This document shows, one piece after another, positions 45,842 through 54,850 of a stretch of DNA of 64,000 nt. The stretch is taken from contig NZ_CP141184.1 of the NCBI RefSeq assembly GCF_035609205.1, positions 4,781,001-4,845,000 on the forward strand, in the 5' to 3' direction. Source of the DNA: Hymenobacter sp. GOD-10R. GTDB lineage: Bacteria > Bacteroidota > Bacteroidia > Cytophagales > Hymenobacteraceae. The position numbers were made by a program, and so were the translations under genes. How positions within the stretch are numbered: the stretch's first letter is position 1; the number at the start of each line of letters is the position of its first letter. The notes beneath the pieces are model-generated. The model ran no database searches. It was not told the origin of the DNA and worked only from the letters and a program-made list of their open reading frames with translations.

Positions 45842-48097
45842 CTAGGCTTTCGACTTCGACGCCGTTTTGGTCTCCGTCTTAGCCCCGACGTTTTCTGGGT
45901 GAAGTGCTGTTTTGGTATCCGCTAGAGGCCCGTTAGGAGCCGGGATGATAGGCGTAATGACGGTTGGGGCCGCGCCGATCGGGTTTAGCTCCAACGTAAT
46001 GAGCGAACCGCGCCGCGCCGGGCTGCCAGCCGCAATCGATTGGCGCTGCACGCGGCCGCTGCCCAGCGTACGCACGCGTAAGCCACGGTTTTCGAGCAAG
46101 AACAACGCGTCGCGCAAGGTGAGGCCTTGCACATTGGGCACCCGGCCTGGCCGCACAGCCGCCGATTGCCAGGTCAGCGACTTGGTCCCCGAGTCCGTGG
46201 AAGTAGTAGCACGCACCCAGTCGTCGCCCTCGGCGCGGGAGTGAGTGCTTACCCCCAGCTGCTGACACACTTCCATCAGCTCATCTTGCATGCCGGCTTT
46301 CACCAGCGGCACATACGACTTGTTCACCGGGGCGCGGGCCAAGAGCGGCCGCTGGCTGGCAGCGTCGCGGGCCATAGCTTTGTCGGCCACTTCGCGGAAG
46401 ATCGGAGCGGCTACCTGCGCCCCCGACCAGTTGCCCCGCTTGGGCGAATCGACTACCACGATGCAGCTGTATTTGGGCTTGTTGGCCGGGAAATAACCAC
46501 AGAAGCTGGTCGAGTACATTTTGGTGTACTGTCCGTTCTTGAATTTCCAAGCCGTTCCCGTTTTACCCGCAATTGGATAATCGGGCGTGCGAATGGCGCG
46601 CGCCGTACCTTCTACCACTACGCCTTCCAGCATGGCGTGCAGCTTAGCCAGGGTCTCGTCGGAGCAGATCTTAGGAATCAGCACTTTGGGCTCATAGTGC
46701 TCCAGCACCTGGCCATTCTGCTTGATTTCTTTCACAATCATGGGCTGCACCTTCACGCCATTATTAGCGATGGAGTTGTAGAAGGCCAGCGTTTGCAACG
46801 GCGCTAGCTTAAGCTCATAGCCAATGCACATGGTGGTGAGTGACGTGCGGCTCCACGAGCGATCGGTGGGGTCCTTGATGTAGGGCCTAGCTTCACCAGA
46901 CATTTGGAACCCTAAGGGCTTATTCAGTCCAAATTTCTTCAGGTGCTCAGCGTAGCGCTCAGGCTTCTTGTTGAACTCCCGGTCGATGAGCACCGCTACG
47001 CCGATGTTCGATGACACCTCTATCACATGCTTCACCGACACTTTGCCGTAGGCATGCGTGTCCGATTTTACGGCGCCGCCAATGCGCATAGAGCCCGACC
47101 GGCCCGTATTCACGGTGTCGTCGAGGGAGATGTTGGGATTCTCCTCAAACAGCGCCATCATGGAGGCTAGCTTGAAGGTAGAGCCCGGCTCGGTGCGGCC
47201 TTGGTCGGCGAAGGCGTAGTTGTAATCCTCGCGGTACACGCCGTCGGCCACTTTACCTAGGTTTGCCACTGCCTTGATTTCGCCGGTTTGCACCTCCATC
47301 AGAATCACGCAGCCGTACTGCGCGTCGTTCTGGATCAGGGATTTGTACAGCGCGTTTTCGGCAACATCTTGCAAGTTGATGTCGAGCGTGGTCTGAATGT
47401 CGTAGCCGGGCTGTGGTTTCACTTCAGTGCCGTCATAAATCGGCTTGTTGCCCCCTGGCAGACGCTCAAACAATGCTTCGCCGTCTTTGCCAGCTAGGTA
47501 GCGGTTGTAGGTGAACTCCAGGCCAGCGCCATTTTTGTCTTCGTTCAGGAAGCCAACCGTGCGCTGCGCTAGCCCACCAAACGGCCGGAAGCGCTTGTCT
47601 ACTTTCTCGAAAATAACGCCGCCCTTGTTTTTGCCAGCTCGGAAGACCGGCCACGAGGAGAGCATTTTTTTCTCCTGATAATTGATCTGCCGCGAATTGA
47701 GGCGCACATAACGCACCGACGCATTCTTGGCGTTTTTCAGCCGACGCTTATACTCCTGCGGCGAACGGTCGCCGAAGAAGCGCGACAGCAGTAACGCCAA
47801 CGAATCAACTCCACTCTTAAAAGTCTCCTTGTCGACCACGCTGGGGTCCCAGGCCACTCGATAAAAGGGCAGCGAGGTTGCCATCATGCTTTTACCATCG
47901 CTGGCCAGGATGTTACCACGCGTAGCAAATACCGGCTGGTACACCACCCGGCGCTCCTGCTCCAAAGCGCGCCACTTCTCCCCTTCCTTAAATTGGATGC
48001 GCGACACCTTCCAGATGATGGCTGCCGAAAACAGGCAAACACCTAGGAATGCTAGGCGTACGCGCGTGACTATCGCCTTCTTGACATTACCTTTCAT
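45842..48097 (-). CDS. ftsI: Division-specific penicillin-binding protein (FtsI/PBP3) with PASTA domain
   Basis: FtsI is the septal transpeptidase working with FtsW. The 751-residue protein has a membrane anchor (about 10-30), a pedestal domain and a penicillin-binding domain. Active-site motifs are GSTFKLAS (SxxK, near residue 306), SSN (near 362) and KTGTAWKF (near 512). A C-terminal PASTA-type domain (VPNVQGLTLRDALFLLENRGLRV, about 655-710) is present, and then a Lys/Ala-rich tail. Its start overlaps the ftsL-like gene by 11 bases. The length is long because of the PASTA domain, common in Bacteroidota. Confidence 0.95.
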   Translation of the reverse strand: MKGNVKKAIVTRVRLAFLGVCLFSAAIIWKVSRIQFKEGEKWRALEQERRVVYQPVFATRGNILASDGKSMMATSLPFYRVAWDPSVVDKETFKSGVDSLALLLSRFFGDRSPQEYKRRLKNAKNASVRYVRLNSRQINYQEKKMLSSWPVFRAGKNKGGVIFEKVDKRFRPFGGLAQRTVGFLNEDKNGAGLEFTYNRYLAGKDGEALFERLPGGNKPIYDGTEVKPQPGYDIQTTLDINLQDVAENALYKSLIQNDAQYGCVILMEVQTGEIKAVANLGKVADGVYREDYNYAFADQGRTEPGSTFKLASMMALFEENPNISLDDTVNTGRSGSMRIGGAVKSDTHAYGKVSVKHVIEVSSNIGVAVLIDREFNKKPERYAEHLKKFGLNKPLGFQMSGEARPYIKDPTDRSWSRTSLTTMCIGYELKLAPLQTLAFYNSIANNGVKVQPMIVKEIKQNGQVLEHYEPKVLIPKICSDETLAKLHAMLEGVVVEGTARAIRTPDYPIAGKTGTAWKFKNGQYTKMYSTSFCGYFPANKPKYSCIVVVDSPKRGNWSGAQVAAPIFREVADKAMARDAASQRPLLARAPVNKSYVPLVKAGMQDELMEVCQQLGVSTHSRAEGDDWVRATTSTDSGTKSLTWQSAAVRPGRVPNVQGLTLRDALFLLENRGLRVRTLGSGRVQRQSIAAGSPARRGSLITLELNPIGAAPTVITPIIPAPNGPLADTKTALHPENVGAKTETKTASKSKA

Positions 48098-48800
48098 TGC
48101 GGTGGGATTCGGAACGATTGGATGAGTGCGGAGTAACTTCGGGCTCTACTTCAGCTGGCAAATCGGTAACGGGTGCGGGCGGCCCTGCCTCGGTGATGTT
48201 GGCTTCAGCCGGGGGTGCCGTAGTAGCCAAGGAGTCGGCTCTAGCACGTGCGGCAATGGAATCGGCCGTTAGCAACGGGACCATGTCCAGCGAAGCCTCG
48301 TTCAAGTCGCCAGCGGGCACATTGATGCGGAAAGGCGGCGACGAGCTTTCGACCAAGCCATACGCGGCTACTTTACGCGCTACCTCACTCTGCTTGCTAG
48401 CTTCCATGTAGTCGGCAGAGAGCGTAGTATAGTCAGCGCGCAGGTCTTCGGTTTCCAGCTTCAACTTCTGGATGTTGCGGTTCATGCGGTAGCCGTAGTG
48501 CGTGTTACCGATGTAGACCAGCGTTAAGAACATAATGAACAGCACGTGCGGCAGGAAGCGCACGGGCAAGCCCTCCCGAAACAGGCCATCCATGCGAATG
48601 GCGCGGTCGAGTACCGTGAATACGCTCCACGAGCTCCGTGGCCCTGTCTCTACTTCCGATTCGCGCTCGGCTTTAGGTTTTGGTTTTGGCGCTGGCTCCG
48701 GCGTCGGTTGGCTCACCGGCTCCGGCACAACGGCTACTACCTCGCGCGGCATATTGGCGCGGGGCTTCGTAACAGGTGGTTTTATCGTATTCAGAGCCAT
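48087..48800 (-). CDS. FtsL-like division protein
   Basis: The 237-residue protein has a Pro/Lys-rich cytoplasmic N-terminus (about 20-60), one membrane helix (FLPHVLFIMFLTLVYIG, about 83-100) and a periplasmic coiled-coil-like segment (MNRNIQKLKLETEDLRADYTTLSADYMEASKQ). A low-complexity Ala/Pro/Glu tail follows. The topology, the coiled coil and the position between rsmH and ftsI identify it as the FtsL equivalent of Bacteroidota dcw clusters. The overlap with ftsI suggests coupled translation. It is twice the length of proteobacterial FtsL because of both extensions. Confidence 0.85.
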   Translation of the reverse strand: MALNTIKPPVTKPRANMPREVVAVVPEPVSQPTPEPAPKPKPKAERESEVETGPRSSWSVFTVLDRAIRMDGLFREGLPVRFLPHVLFIMFLTLVYIGNTHYGYRMNRNIQKLKLETEDLRADYTTLSADYMEASKQSEVARKVAAYGLVESSSPPFRINVPAGDLNEASLDMVPLLTADSIAARARADSLATTAPPAEANITEAGPPAPVTDLPAEVEPEVTPHSSNRSESHRNER

Positions 48801-48814
48801 ATTTCAAGCGTCGA

Positions 48815-49744
48815 TTAACTATTTGTCCGTTCTGCCACGCGCAACTTGGCGCTGCGGGCGCGGCTGTTTTCGGCTATTTCCGCGGCAGAGGCTTCCACTG
48901 GTTTGCGCGTAAGCACCTCGAAAGGCGTGTGCGTGTGGCCGTAGAAATCCTTATCTACTTCGCCGAAGAACTTCCCCTTCGCCATGAAGTTCTTCACGAG
49001 TCGGTCTTCCAGCGAGTGGTAGCTCATCACAACCAACCGCCCGCCGGGCCGCAATACCTGAGCCGTTTGCTGGAGCATTTCCTGCAACGCGGTCATTTCG
49101 TCATTTACCTCAATTCGCAGAGCTTGGAATACTTGCGCTAAGTATTTGTTTTCCTTACCCCGCGGCATGCAGCTCGCAATAGCCTGCTTCAGCTCTCCGA
49201 TGGTAGTAAGCTGCCGCCCACGTCTACCGGTCACGACGGCTTTGGCTAGGGTGCGAGCGTTCGTCACTTCTCCATACATGCCGAAGATGCGGTGCAAAGC
49301 CGTCTCATCGTAGTCGTTGATGATGTCGGCGGCGGTGCGGGTACCTTCCGGATCCATGCGCATATCCAGCGGTCCGTCGAAGCGGGTGCTGAAGCCGCGC
49401 GCTGGGGTATCGAACTGGTGCGACGACACTCCTAGGTCGGCCAACAAGCCATCAACGGGCAGCACGCCTAAACGGTCGAGCTCTTGGTGCAAGTCACGGA
49501 AATTGGCGCGAATGAAGGTGAACTGCGGTCGGGCTAGCTTAGCTGCCTCGCGCTCAGCATCGGCATCTTGATCGAAGCTGTAGAGATGACCCGTGGTGAG
49601 GCGTTCCAGCAACCGAGCCGAGTGGCCGCCACCGCCGAAGGTCACGTCCACGTAGCGCCCTTCTGGCTGCAGAGCTAGCCCCTCAAGGCACTCAGTCAGC
49701 ATCACAGGCCGGTGGTAGGCGGTATCGTTGAGGTAGTTGCTCAT
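48815..49744 (-). CDS. rsmH: 16S rRNA (cytosine(1402)-N(4))-methyltransferase
   Basis: RsmH (MraW) methylates N4 of C1402 in 16S rRNA using S-adenosylmethionine. The 309-residue protein has the family start YHRPVMLTECLEGL, the SAM loop YVDVTFGGGGHSARLLERL, GLLADLGVSSHQFD and PLDMRMDP. The C-terminal VMSYHSLEDRLVKNFM is also typical. Its ATG overlaps the mraZ stop by four bases. Confidence 0.97.
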   Translation of the reverse strand: MSNYLNDTAYHRPVMLTECLEGLALQPEGRYVDVTFGGGGHSARLLERLTTGHLYSFDQDADAEREAAKLARPQFTFIRANFRDLHQELDRLGVLPVDGLLADLGVSSHQFDTPARGFSTRFDGPLDMRMDPEGTRTAADIINDYDETALHRIFGMYGEVTNARTLAKAVVTGRRGRQLTTIGELKQAIASCMPRGKENKYLAQVFQALRIEVNDEMTALQEMLQQTAQVLRPGGRLVVMSYHSLEDRLVKNFMAKGKFFGEVDKDFYGHTHTPFEVLTRKPVEASAAEIAENSRARSAKLRVAERTNS

Positions 49745-50214
49745 GCGGCAGCGGAGCCGCCGAGCGGCATGTCAGTGGACAAAAACTTTTGGGCCAGCTG
49801 CGAGAAGCTCTTTTGGTCTTTGATCAGGAAGGCGTCGTAGCGCTCCGGGTCCCAGATTTCACAACGGTTACCCATCCCCACAATGATGGCTTCCTTCTCG
49901 ATGCCGGCATAACGCAGCATGGTGCGCGGGAGCATGAAGCGCCCGATATTGTCAAGCTCCACCTCAGTCATGCCGCGGAAGAAATTTCGCTGGAATTGCC
50001 GGTACTCCTCGTTGAACTCATCCAAGGCCATCACCTTGTCGTGAATTACGCGCCAAGACGAGCTAGGGTACAAAACCAGACAAGGTTCGAAGCCACGCAC
50101 GAGCACGAGTTGGTTTCCTGTCTCCTGCGGCAGACTTCCCTTCACCTTGGCGGGTAGCACCAAGCGCCCTTTCGGGTCCAGCTTGCACTCGTATTCGCCA
50201 GAGAGAAGATTCAT
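49741..50214 (-). CDS. mraZ: Transcriptional regulator MraZ
   Basis: MraZ is a DNA-binding protein with two SpoVT/AbrB-type repeats that represses its own dcw operon in species where it was studied. From the ATG at 50212-50214 the protein has 157 residues and starts with the family phrase MNLLSGEYECKLDPKGRLVLP. The second repeat is VELDNIGRFMLPRTMLRYAGI. An upstream ATG at 50254-50256 adds 14 residues. A GTG at 50277 is unlikely because it lies inside the operator repeats. It is the first gene of the cluster. Confidence 0.94.
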   Translation of the reverse strand: MNLLSGEYECKLDPKGRLVLPAKVKGSLPQETGNQLVLVRGFEPCLVLYPSSSWRVIHDKVMALDEFNEEYRQFQRNFFRGMTEVELDNIGRFMLPRTMLRYAGIEKEAIIVGMGNRCEIWDPERYDAFLIKDQKSFSQLAQKFLSTDMPLGGSAAA

Positions 50215-50273
50215 GCCGGGTGGGCTCAGGTGAGGGATAATAGCAAAAGTACTCATTGGCCCCGAAAAGCCCA

Positions 50274-50297
50274 CCACGATTTACCATTTTCTACCAC
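50274..50297 (-). promoter_or_regulatory. MraZ-box repeats upstream of mraZ
   Basis: On the minus strand GTGG, ATGG and GTGG occur at exact 10-base intervals (starting at 50297, 50287 and 50277). This matches the known MraZ operator layout of short G-rich repeats one helical turn apart. The block lies 60 bases before the chosen mraZ start. Confidence 0.65.
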
Positions 50298-50368
50298 CAG
50301 TTGAAAAGGCCATTTAGAAGCTCCAAAACGCATTTTTGGTTGTCCTAGGATTTCAACTCTAGAAAAAA

Positions 50369-50386
50369 GTGGTAGAAAATAGAAAA
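50369..50386 (+). promoter_or_regulatory. Inverted partial copy of the MraZ box
   Basis: The plus strand repeats GTGGTAGAAAATAGAAAA, which differs by few bases from the minus-strand box starting at 50297 (GTGGTAGAAAATGGTAAA). The two copies face each other about 70 bases apart. The second copy could bind MraZ and serve repression or the divergent gene at 50519. Confidence 0.45.
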
Positions 50387-50518
50387 CCTAGTAACGAAGT
50401 ATCACGCCGAGTCCTTATCTAGAAATAATAAAATTGGTGCCCTCAAGAATGCAACAACCTAGGTATGATGTACCTAAACGAAGCATTTTATAAACTATTA
50501 TGTACTAAGATTAACTAG

Positions 50519-51841
50519 ATGAAGAACGTCATCAGCATACTCTTGCTTTATTTTCTAAGCACTTATGTGGCTTTGGCCCAGCAGAAACAAAAGGTGTTCT
50601 TCTCGGACGTCGACAACTTCTGGGTGGCTTACGACAGCATCCGAAGTACCACGGATAGCCTAAGGCAGATGCAGTACATCCAAAAACTGTACATTGATAA
50701 AGGCACCCCGGGCTTGAAGGCTTTCATGGAAGTGCGGGCATTTACCCCTCAAGAGTGGGTAAGTTCGATCAGACGTTACCCTAGGTTTTGGGCTGCTATT
50801 CGCCCGAATACGGAGCGAGCCAAAACGGCCGCGCAGGAGATAGAACCTGCAATCAAGAAGCTTAAGAAGCTGTATCCTGATCTACGCCCCGCCAGCATCT
50901 ACTTCACCATTGGGGCGCTCCGCTCTGGCGGCACCGTCAAGGATAGTCTGGTCTTGATTGGAACTGAGCTAGCCCTCGGTACGGCGGCGACGGATGTTTC
51001 TGAGTTCTCGAAAAGCAAGCAGACATTTCTGGCTAGGCATTACAAATCTGAGCCGTCCAAGAACATTGTTCCGCTTAATATTCACGAATATGTGCACACG
51101 CAGGAAAAGGCTTATGGAATCACGCTGCTGGGGCAAGCGCTGAATGAGGGCGTCTGCGACTTCGTGACGGAATGTGTCACTGGCAAAGTCATGCCGCTCC
51201 CTTACATGGCCTACGGGCCCAAGCATGAGCAAGAGTTGAAGGAGAAATTTAAAGTGCAGATGTTCTCGCCCTACTACGGCAACTGGTTCTACAACCAAGA
51301 GTCCGATGACCCCAACCATGTACCTGACCTAGGCTATTACATGGGCTATGCTATTTGTAAGACTTACTATCAGCAAGCCAAGGACAAAAAGCGCGCAATC
51401 AAAGAGCTTATTGAGCTAGACTTCGCGAACACCGATATGGTAGAAGCTTTTTTAGCCAAGACCCACTACTACGCGGAGCCTCTCAACAAGACAAAGATTC
51501 TGCAAGCCTATGAAGCCAACCGGCCCGTTGTCACCAGCATCACCCCCGCTATTTCTACCGACGGATTTATTGCTAGTGATGCGCAGGAAATTCGAGTAGA
51601 ATTTTCGAAAGCAATGGGACCAACCGCCACGACAGAGCTAGGTCCCGAGGCTGGCGGGAAAACACCCGTCGTACGAGGAGGCGGTTTTTCAGCCGATAAA
51701 AAGTCGTTTATCTACAAAGTAAATCTTAAGCCAGGTCAGACCTATGATCTAATCATCACAGGCCTTATGGAAGACAATGGTTTCCGGTCGCTAGACGGCT
51801 TCCCGTTAAAGTCTTACGAGCTAAAATTCAAGACCAGGTAA
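50519..51841 (+). CDS. Secreted HExxH putative metallopeptidase with C-terminal Ig-like domain
   Basis: The 440-residue protein has a signal peptide (about 1-20, ending ALAQ). A mostly helical domain with NIHEYVHTQEKAYG follows (HEYVH near residue 189) and LNEGVCDFVTE about 20 residues later, the HExxH...E arrangement of gluzincin-type zinc peptidases related to DUF2268-like proteins. Residues about 340-440 resemble a bacterial Ig-like (Big_5) domain. It would act in the periplasm or be lipid-independent and exported. Substrate is unknown. It is divergent from the dcw cluster. Confidence 0.72.
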   Translation: MKNVISILLLYFLSTYVALAQQKQKVFFSDVDNFWVAYDSIRSTTDSLRQMQYIQKLYIDKGTPGLKAFMEVRAFTPQEWVSSIRRYPRFWAAIRPNTERAKTAAQEIEPAIKKLKKLYPDLRPASIYFTIGALRSGGTVKDSLVLIGTELALGTAATDVSEFSKSKQTFLARHYKSEPSKNIVPLNIHEYVHTQEKAYGITLLGQALNEGVCDFVTECVTGKVMPLPYMAYGPKHEQELKEKFKVQMFSPYYGNWFYNQESDDPNHVPDLGYYMGYAICKTYYQQAKDKKRAIKELIELDFANTDMVEAFLAKTHYYAEPLNKTKILQAYEANRPVVTSITPAISTDGFIASDAQEIRVEFSKAMGPTATTELGPEAGGKTPVVRGGGFSADKKSFIYKVNLKPGQTYDLIITGLMEDNGFRSLDGFPLKSYELKFKTR

Positions 51842-51921
51842 AAGCAACTAGCTCCAAATCCCGTACCTGCTGGCCTATTATTCTGCACAAGTCATTGCTT
51901 GTAAGTACCTATCTTTGTGCT

Positions 51922-52365
51922 GTGAAACGTCCGCTTACCCATCGGCTGTTTAGTGGCTTTTTGGCCCTGCTAGTCCTCACCGCTTCGGTGGGGCTAACGG
52001 TGCTGCGCCATACCTGCACCCAGAGCGGACACACCAGCACGGCCGTCATTTTTAGTACGCCGCACCACGGCTGCCCCAGCGTCAAGCCGGCACCCGAACC
52101 TCATTCGGCCAGCGCCCACCTCAAAGGCACCTGCTGCGACTTTAAAGCCAACTTCCACAAGCTCGATGCCTCTTCGTCGGACGTGAGTTGGGTGAAAAGC
52201 TTGGTGCCGGAGTTTGTGGCCGCTTGGCTGCCTATGCACGGTTGGCCGACGGCTCCTACCGCGCCCCAGGTTGCGCAAGCCGTCACGTGGCACGCTTCCG
52301 ACAGTTCGCCCCCACCTAGGGCTGGCCGTGCCCTGCTGACGTTCGTCTGCACCCTCGTTGTTTAG
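51922..52365 (+). CDS. HYC_CC_PP-like small membrane protein
   Basis: Using GTG at 51922 the product has 147 residues with an N-terminal hydrophobic helix (about 10-30). The conserved landmarks are HTC, CC (GTCCDFK) and PPP (SSPPPRAGR) in the order of the HYC_CC_PP family, with HTC in place of HYC. The Cys and His residues could bind a metal in the periplasm. A TATCTTTG -7-like box at 51910-51917 is very close to the GTG, so a nearly leaderless transcript or a later start is possible. It precedes a TonB-dependent receptor and an HMA protein, forming a likely metal-handling operon. Confidence 0.7.
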   Translation: MKRPLTHRLFSGFLALLVLTASVGLTVLRHTCTQSGHTSTAVIFSTPHHGCPSVKPAPEPHSASAHLKGTCCDFKANFHKLDASSSDVSWVKSLVPEFVAAWLPMHGWPTAPTAPQVAQAVTWHASDSSPPPRAGRALLTFVCTLVV

Positions 52366-52465
52366 CAGCTGTTTTCCGAACCGCTCCTTGCAGAGCGACC
52401 GTTGTTTCGTGCGCGCACGGATCAACGCAGTTATTCGTTGAAAACGCTGCTAACTCTTTGATACC

Positions 52466-54754
52466 ATGACTTCTTTCTATGGGCGCTTGGCGGTGCCGAT
52501 GCTTGGCTTATGCCTAGGTAGCACGCACCTCGCCCTTGCCCAATCGGATGCCCTAGCCCCCGTGCGCGGACAGGTAACCGACGCTGCTTCGTCGGCTCCG
52601 CTACCCGGCGCCGTGGTGCGCTGGCTTGGCACCGCTGATGGCGCTACCACTACAGATGCTGCGGGCACCTTCAGCTTGGTACGGCCTGCGCGGGCTACCA
52701 ATCAACTCATTATCAACTCTCTTAGTTACCAACCCGATACCATCACACTCAGCGGTGGTACTTACGTGCGCATCGCGCTGCGGCGCAGCACCGAGCTAGG
52801 TGAGGTGAAAGTGGAAGGTCGTACTCCTAGCTACTCGGCCCTTACTCCTACGAATACGCAGGTCATCACCAGCCGCGACCTGACCAAATCGGCGTGCTGC
52901 AACCTAGCCGAGAGTTTTGAAACCAATGCCTCCGTGGAAGTTTCCACTACCGATGCCGTGTCTGGCGCCAAGCAGATTCAGTTGCTAGGTTTGGACGGGG
53001 CTTACTCGTTGATGACGGTCGATAACTTGCCGGCGTTGCGGGGCTTGTCTACTCCTTACCGCCTCGGCTATCTATCGGGCACCTGGATTGATGGTATCGA
53101 CATCATCAAGGGCATGGGCTCGGTGGTGAGTGGCTACGAGAGCATTTCGGGCCAAGTGAACGTGCGCCTGAAAGAGCCCGAAAAAACGGATCGGCTGCTG
53201 TTCAACGCCTATGTCAACGACCTCGGCAAATTTGACCTGAACCTGAACGTATCGGCGCAGGCTTCGCCGAAGGTGAGCACGGCCTTGCTGCTGCATACCG
53301 ACCACCTCGGCAACCGCGTCGACCGTAACAAGGATGGCTTTCTGGATTTGCCCTTAGCCACGCAGTATAACCTCTTTAATAAGTGGAAATACAAGTCGGG
53401 GAAAGGCATTGTGAGCGAGCTAGGCCTAGGTGCCTTGCGCGAAACCCGGCAGGGCGGCCAGATGGACTTTCGAGAAAGCACACCTGGCGGCTACTACGGT
53501 ACCACGCTCACCACCAACCGCTACACCGGCTACAGTAAAACCAGCTACACCTGGCCGGGCCGCCCCTACCAAAGTGTGGGGCTGATGCTGTCGGGTACGA
53601 GCCACGCCTTTGACTCGCAATACGGGCTGCGCACCTACGACGGCACCCAGCGCACCGGTCTAGCTACCCTGATGTTTCAGAGCATCCTTGGCACCACGGC
53701 CCACACCTACCGCCTAGGGGTAAGCTACTTGCACGACGATTACCGTGAGGTATTGCGCCAGGGCTTTACTTACGTGAACGAAACACCCGCGCAACAATAT
53801 GCTCGTGAGCACCGCAACCGCTTCGAGCGGGTACCAGGAGCTTTTGCCGAGTACACGTACCAGAACGCCCGCAACCTCACGCTAGTAGGCGGCTTACGAG
53901 TAGACCGCCACAATCTATATGGCTGGGTACTCACGCCGCGCTTCAACGTGAAGTACGACGTGACACCTACCACCATCTTGCGCGGGGCGGCGGGCCGGGG
54001 CTTCCGGGTAGCTAATCCCATCGCGGAAAATGCCGGCATGCTGGTCAGCTCGCGGGCGTTCGTCATCGACCAAAACCTACGGCCTGAGCGTGCCTGGAAC
54101 GTAGGCGGCAGTTTCACCCAGTACTTCACCCTAGCTGGGCGTCAAGCGACGTTCATCACCGACTATTACTACACGTGGTTCCAGAACCAAGTAGTGGCAG
54201 ATTCCTACACCGAACCAAGCCAGCTCATCATCACCAACCTAGCTCCGGGCGGCCGTTCTTTCTCGCGCAGCTTCCAAGCCGAAGTGCAGGTAGAACCGGT
54301 GAAAGGCTTGCAGGCTAAAGCCGCCTATAAGTATCTGGACGTGCAGACCGATTATGACGGCCAGCTTCTGCCGCGGCCGCTTACGGTGCCGCACCGTGCT
54401 TTCGTGAACCTAGGATACGCCTCAGCCTTCGATAAGTGGCGCGGCGACTTCACGGTGCAATGGTACGGGCAGCGCCCCTTGGCGCCGCATCCTGGCGCCA
54501 GCGGCCACCAGCACGGCTCCGGGGAAAGCACGCTCCCGGTCGCGCCCCGCTTTGCCCTGCTCAACGCACAAGTCACCCGCGCCTTCAAACGAATCGAATT
54601 GTACGCGGGCGTCGAGAACCTGACCAACTATCGGCAGCCAAACCCAATTATGGGTGCCAACCAGCCCTTCGGTCCGCATTTCGACGCGGCGATGGTGTGG
54701 GGGCCAACCTATGGCCGACTAACCTACGCGGGCTTGCGCTTCAAAATAGAGTAG
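52466..54754 (+). CDS. TonB-dependent receptor with N-terminal carboxypeptidase-like domain
   Basis: The 762-residue outer-membrane receptor has a signal peptide (about 1-25) and a CarboxypepD-regulatory beta-sandwich (VRGQVTDAASSAPLPGAVV ... GEVKVEG, about 30-115). A plug domain (about 120-240, with KSACCNLAESFETNASVEV) and a 22-strand barrel ending in GLRFKIE complete it. Such receptors import metal chelates or nutrients using TonB energy. The CC pair in the plug, the Cys-rich gene before it and the HMA gene after it point to a soft metal, probably copper, as cargo. That specificity is inference from context. Confidence 0.9.
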   Translation: MTSFYGRLAVPMLGLCLGSTHLALAQSDALAPVRGQVTDAASSAPLPGAVVRWLGTADGATTTDAAGTFSLVRPARATNQLIINSLSYQPDTITLSGGTYVRIALRRSTELGEVKVEGRTPSYSALTPTNTQVITSRDLTKSACCNLAESFETNASVEVSTTDAVSGAKQIQLLGLDGAYSLMTVDNLPALRGLSTPYRLGYLSGTWIDGIDIIKGMGSVVSGYESISGQVNVRLKEPEKTDRLLFNAYVNDLGKFDLNLNVSAQASPKVSTALLLHTDHLGNRVDRNKDGFLDLPLATQYNLFNKWKYKSGKGIVSELGLGALRETRQGGQMDFRESTPGGYYGTTLTTNRYTGYSKTSYTWPGRPYQSVGLMLSGTSHAFDSQYGLRTYDGTQRTGLATLMFQSILGTTAHTYRLGVSYLHDDYREVLRQGFTYVNETPAQQYAREHRNRFERVPGAFAEYTYQNARNLTLVGGLRVDRHNLYGWVLTPRFNVKYDVTPTTILRGAAGRGFRVANPIAENAGMLVSSRAFVIDQNLRPERAWNVGGSFTQYFTLAGRQATFITDYYYTWFQNQVVADSYTEPSQLIITNLAPGGRSFSRSFQAEVQVEPVKGLQAKAAYKYLDVQTDYDGQLLPRPLTVPHRAFVNLGYASAFDKWRGDFTVQWYGQRPLAPHPGASGHQHGSGESTLPVAPRFALLNAQVTRAFKRIELYAGVENLTNYRQPNPIMGANQPFGPHFDAAMVWGPTYGRLTYAGLRFKIE

Positions 54755-54850
54755 CGCTGGCTGACTTTTTTTACCGCATCTGTTGTTTAATCTTCGTTAG
54801 GCTTTTCTCACGCAGAAGATACCTAGCCCCTCTTTAACTCTCTTTTCTTT

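Noticed and set aside
46127..46807. A 226-codon plus-strand frame opposite ftsI
   Set aside because: It lies wholly within the ftsI penicillin-binding region, has Arg/His-rich composition typical of antisense frames in GC-rich genes, and shows no family motif.
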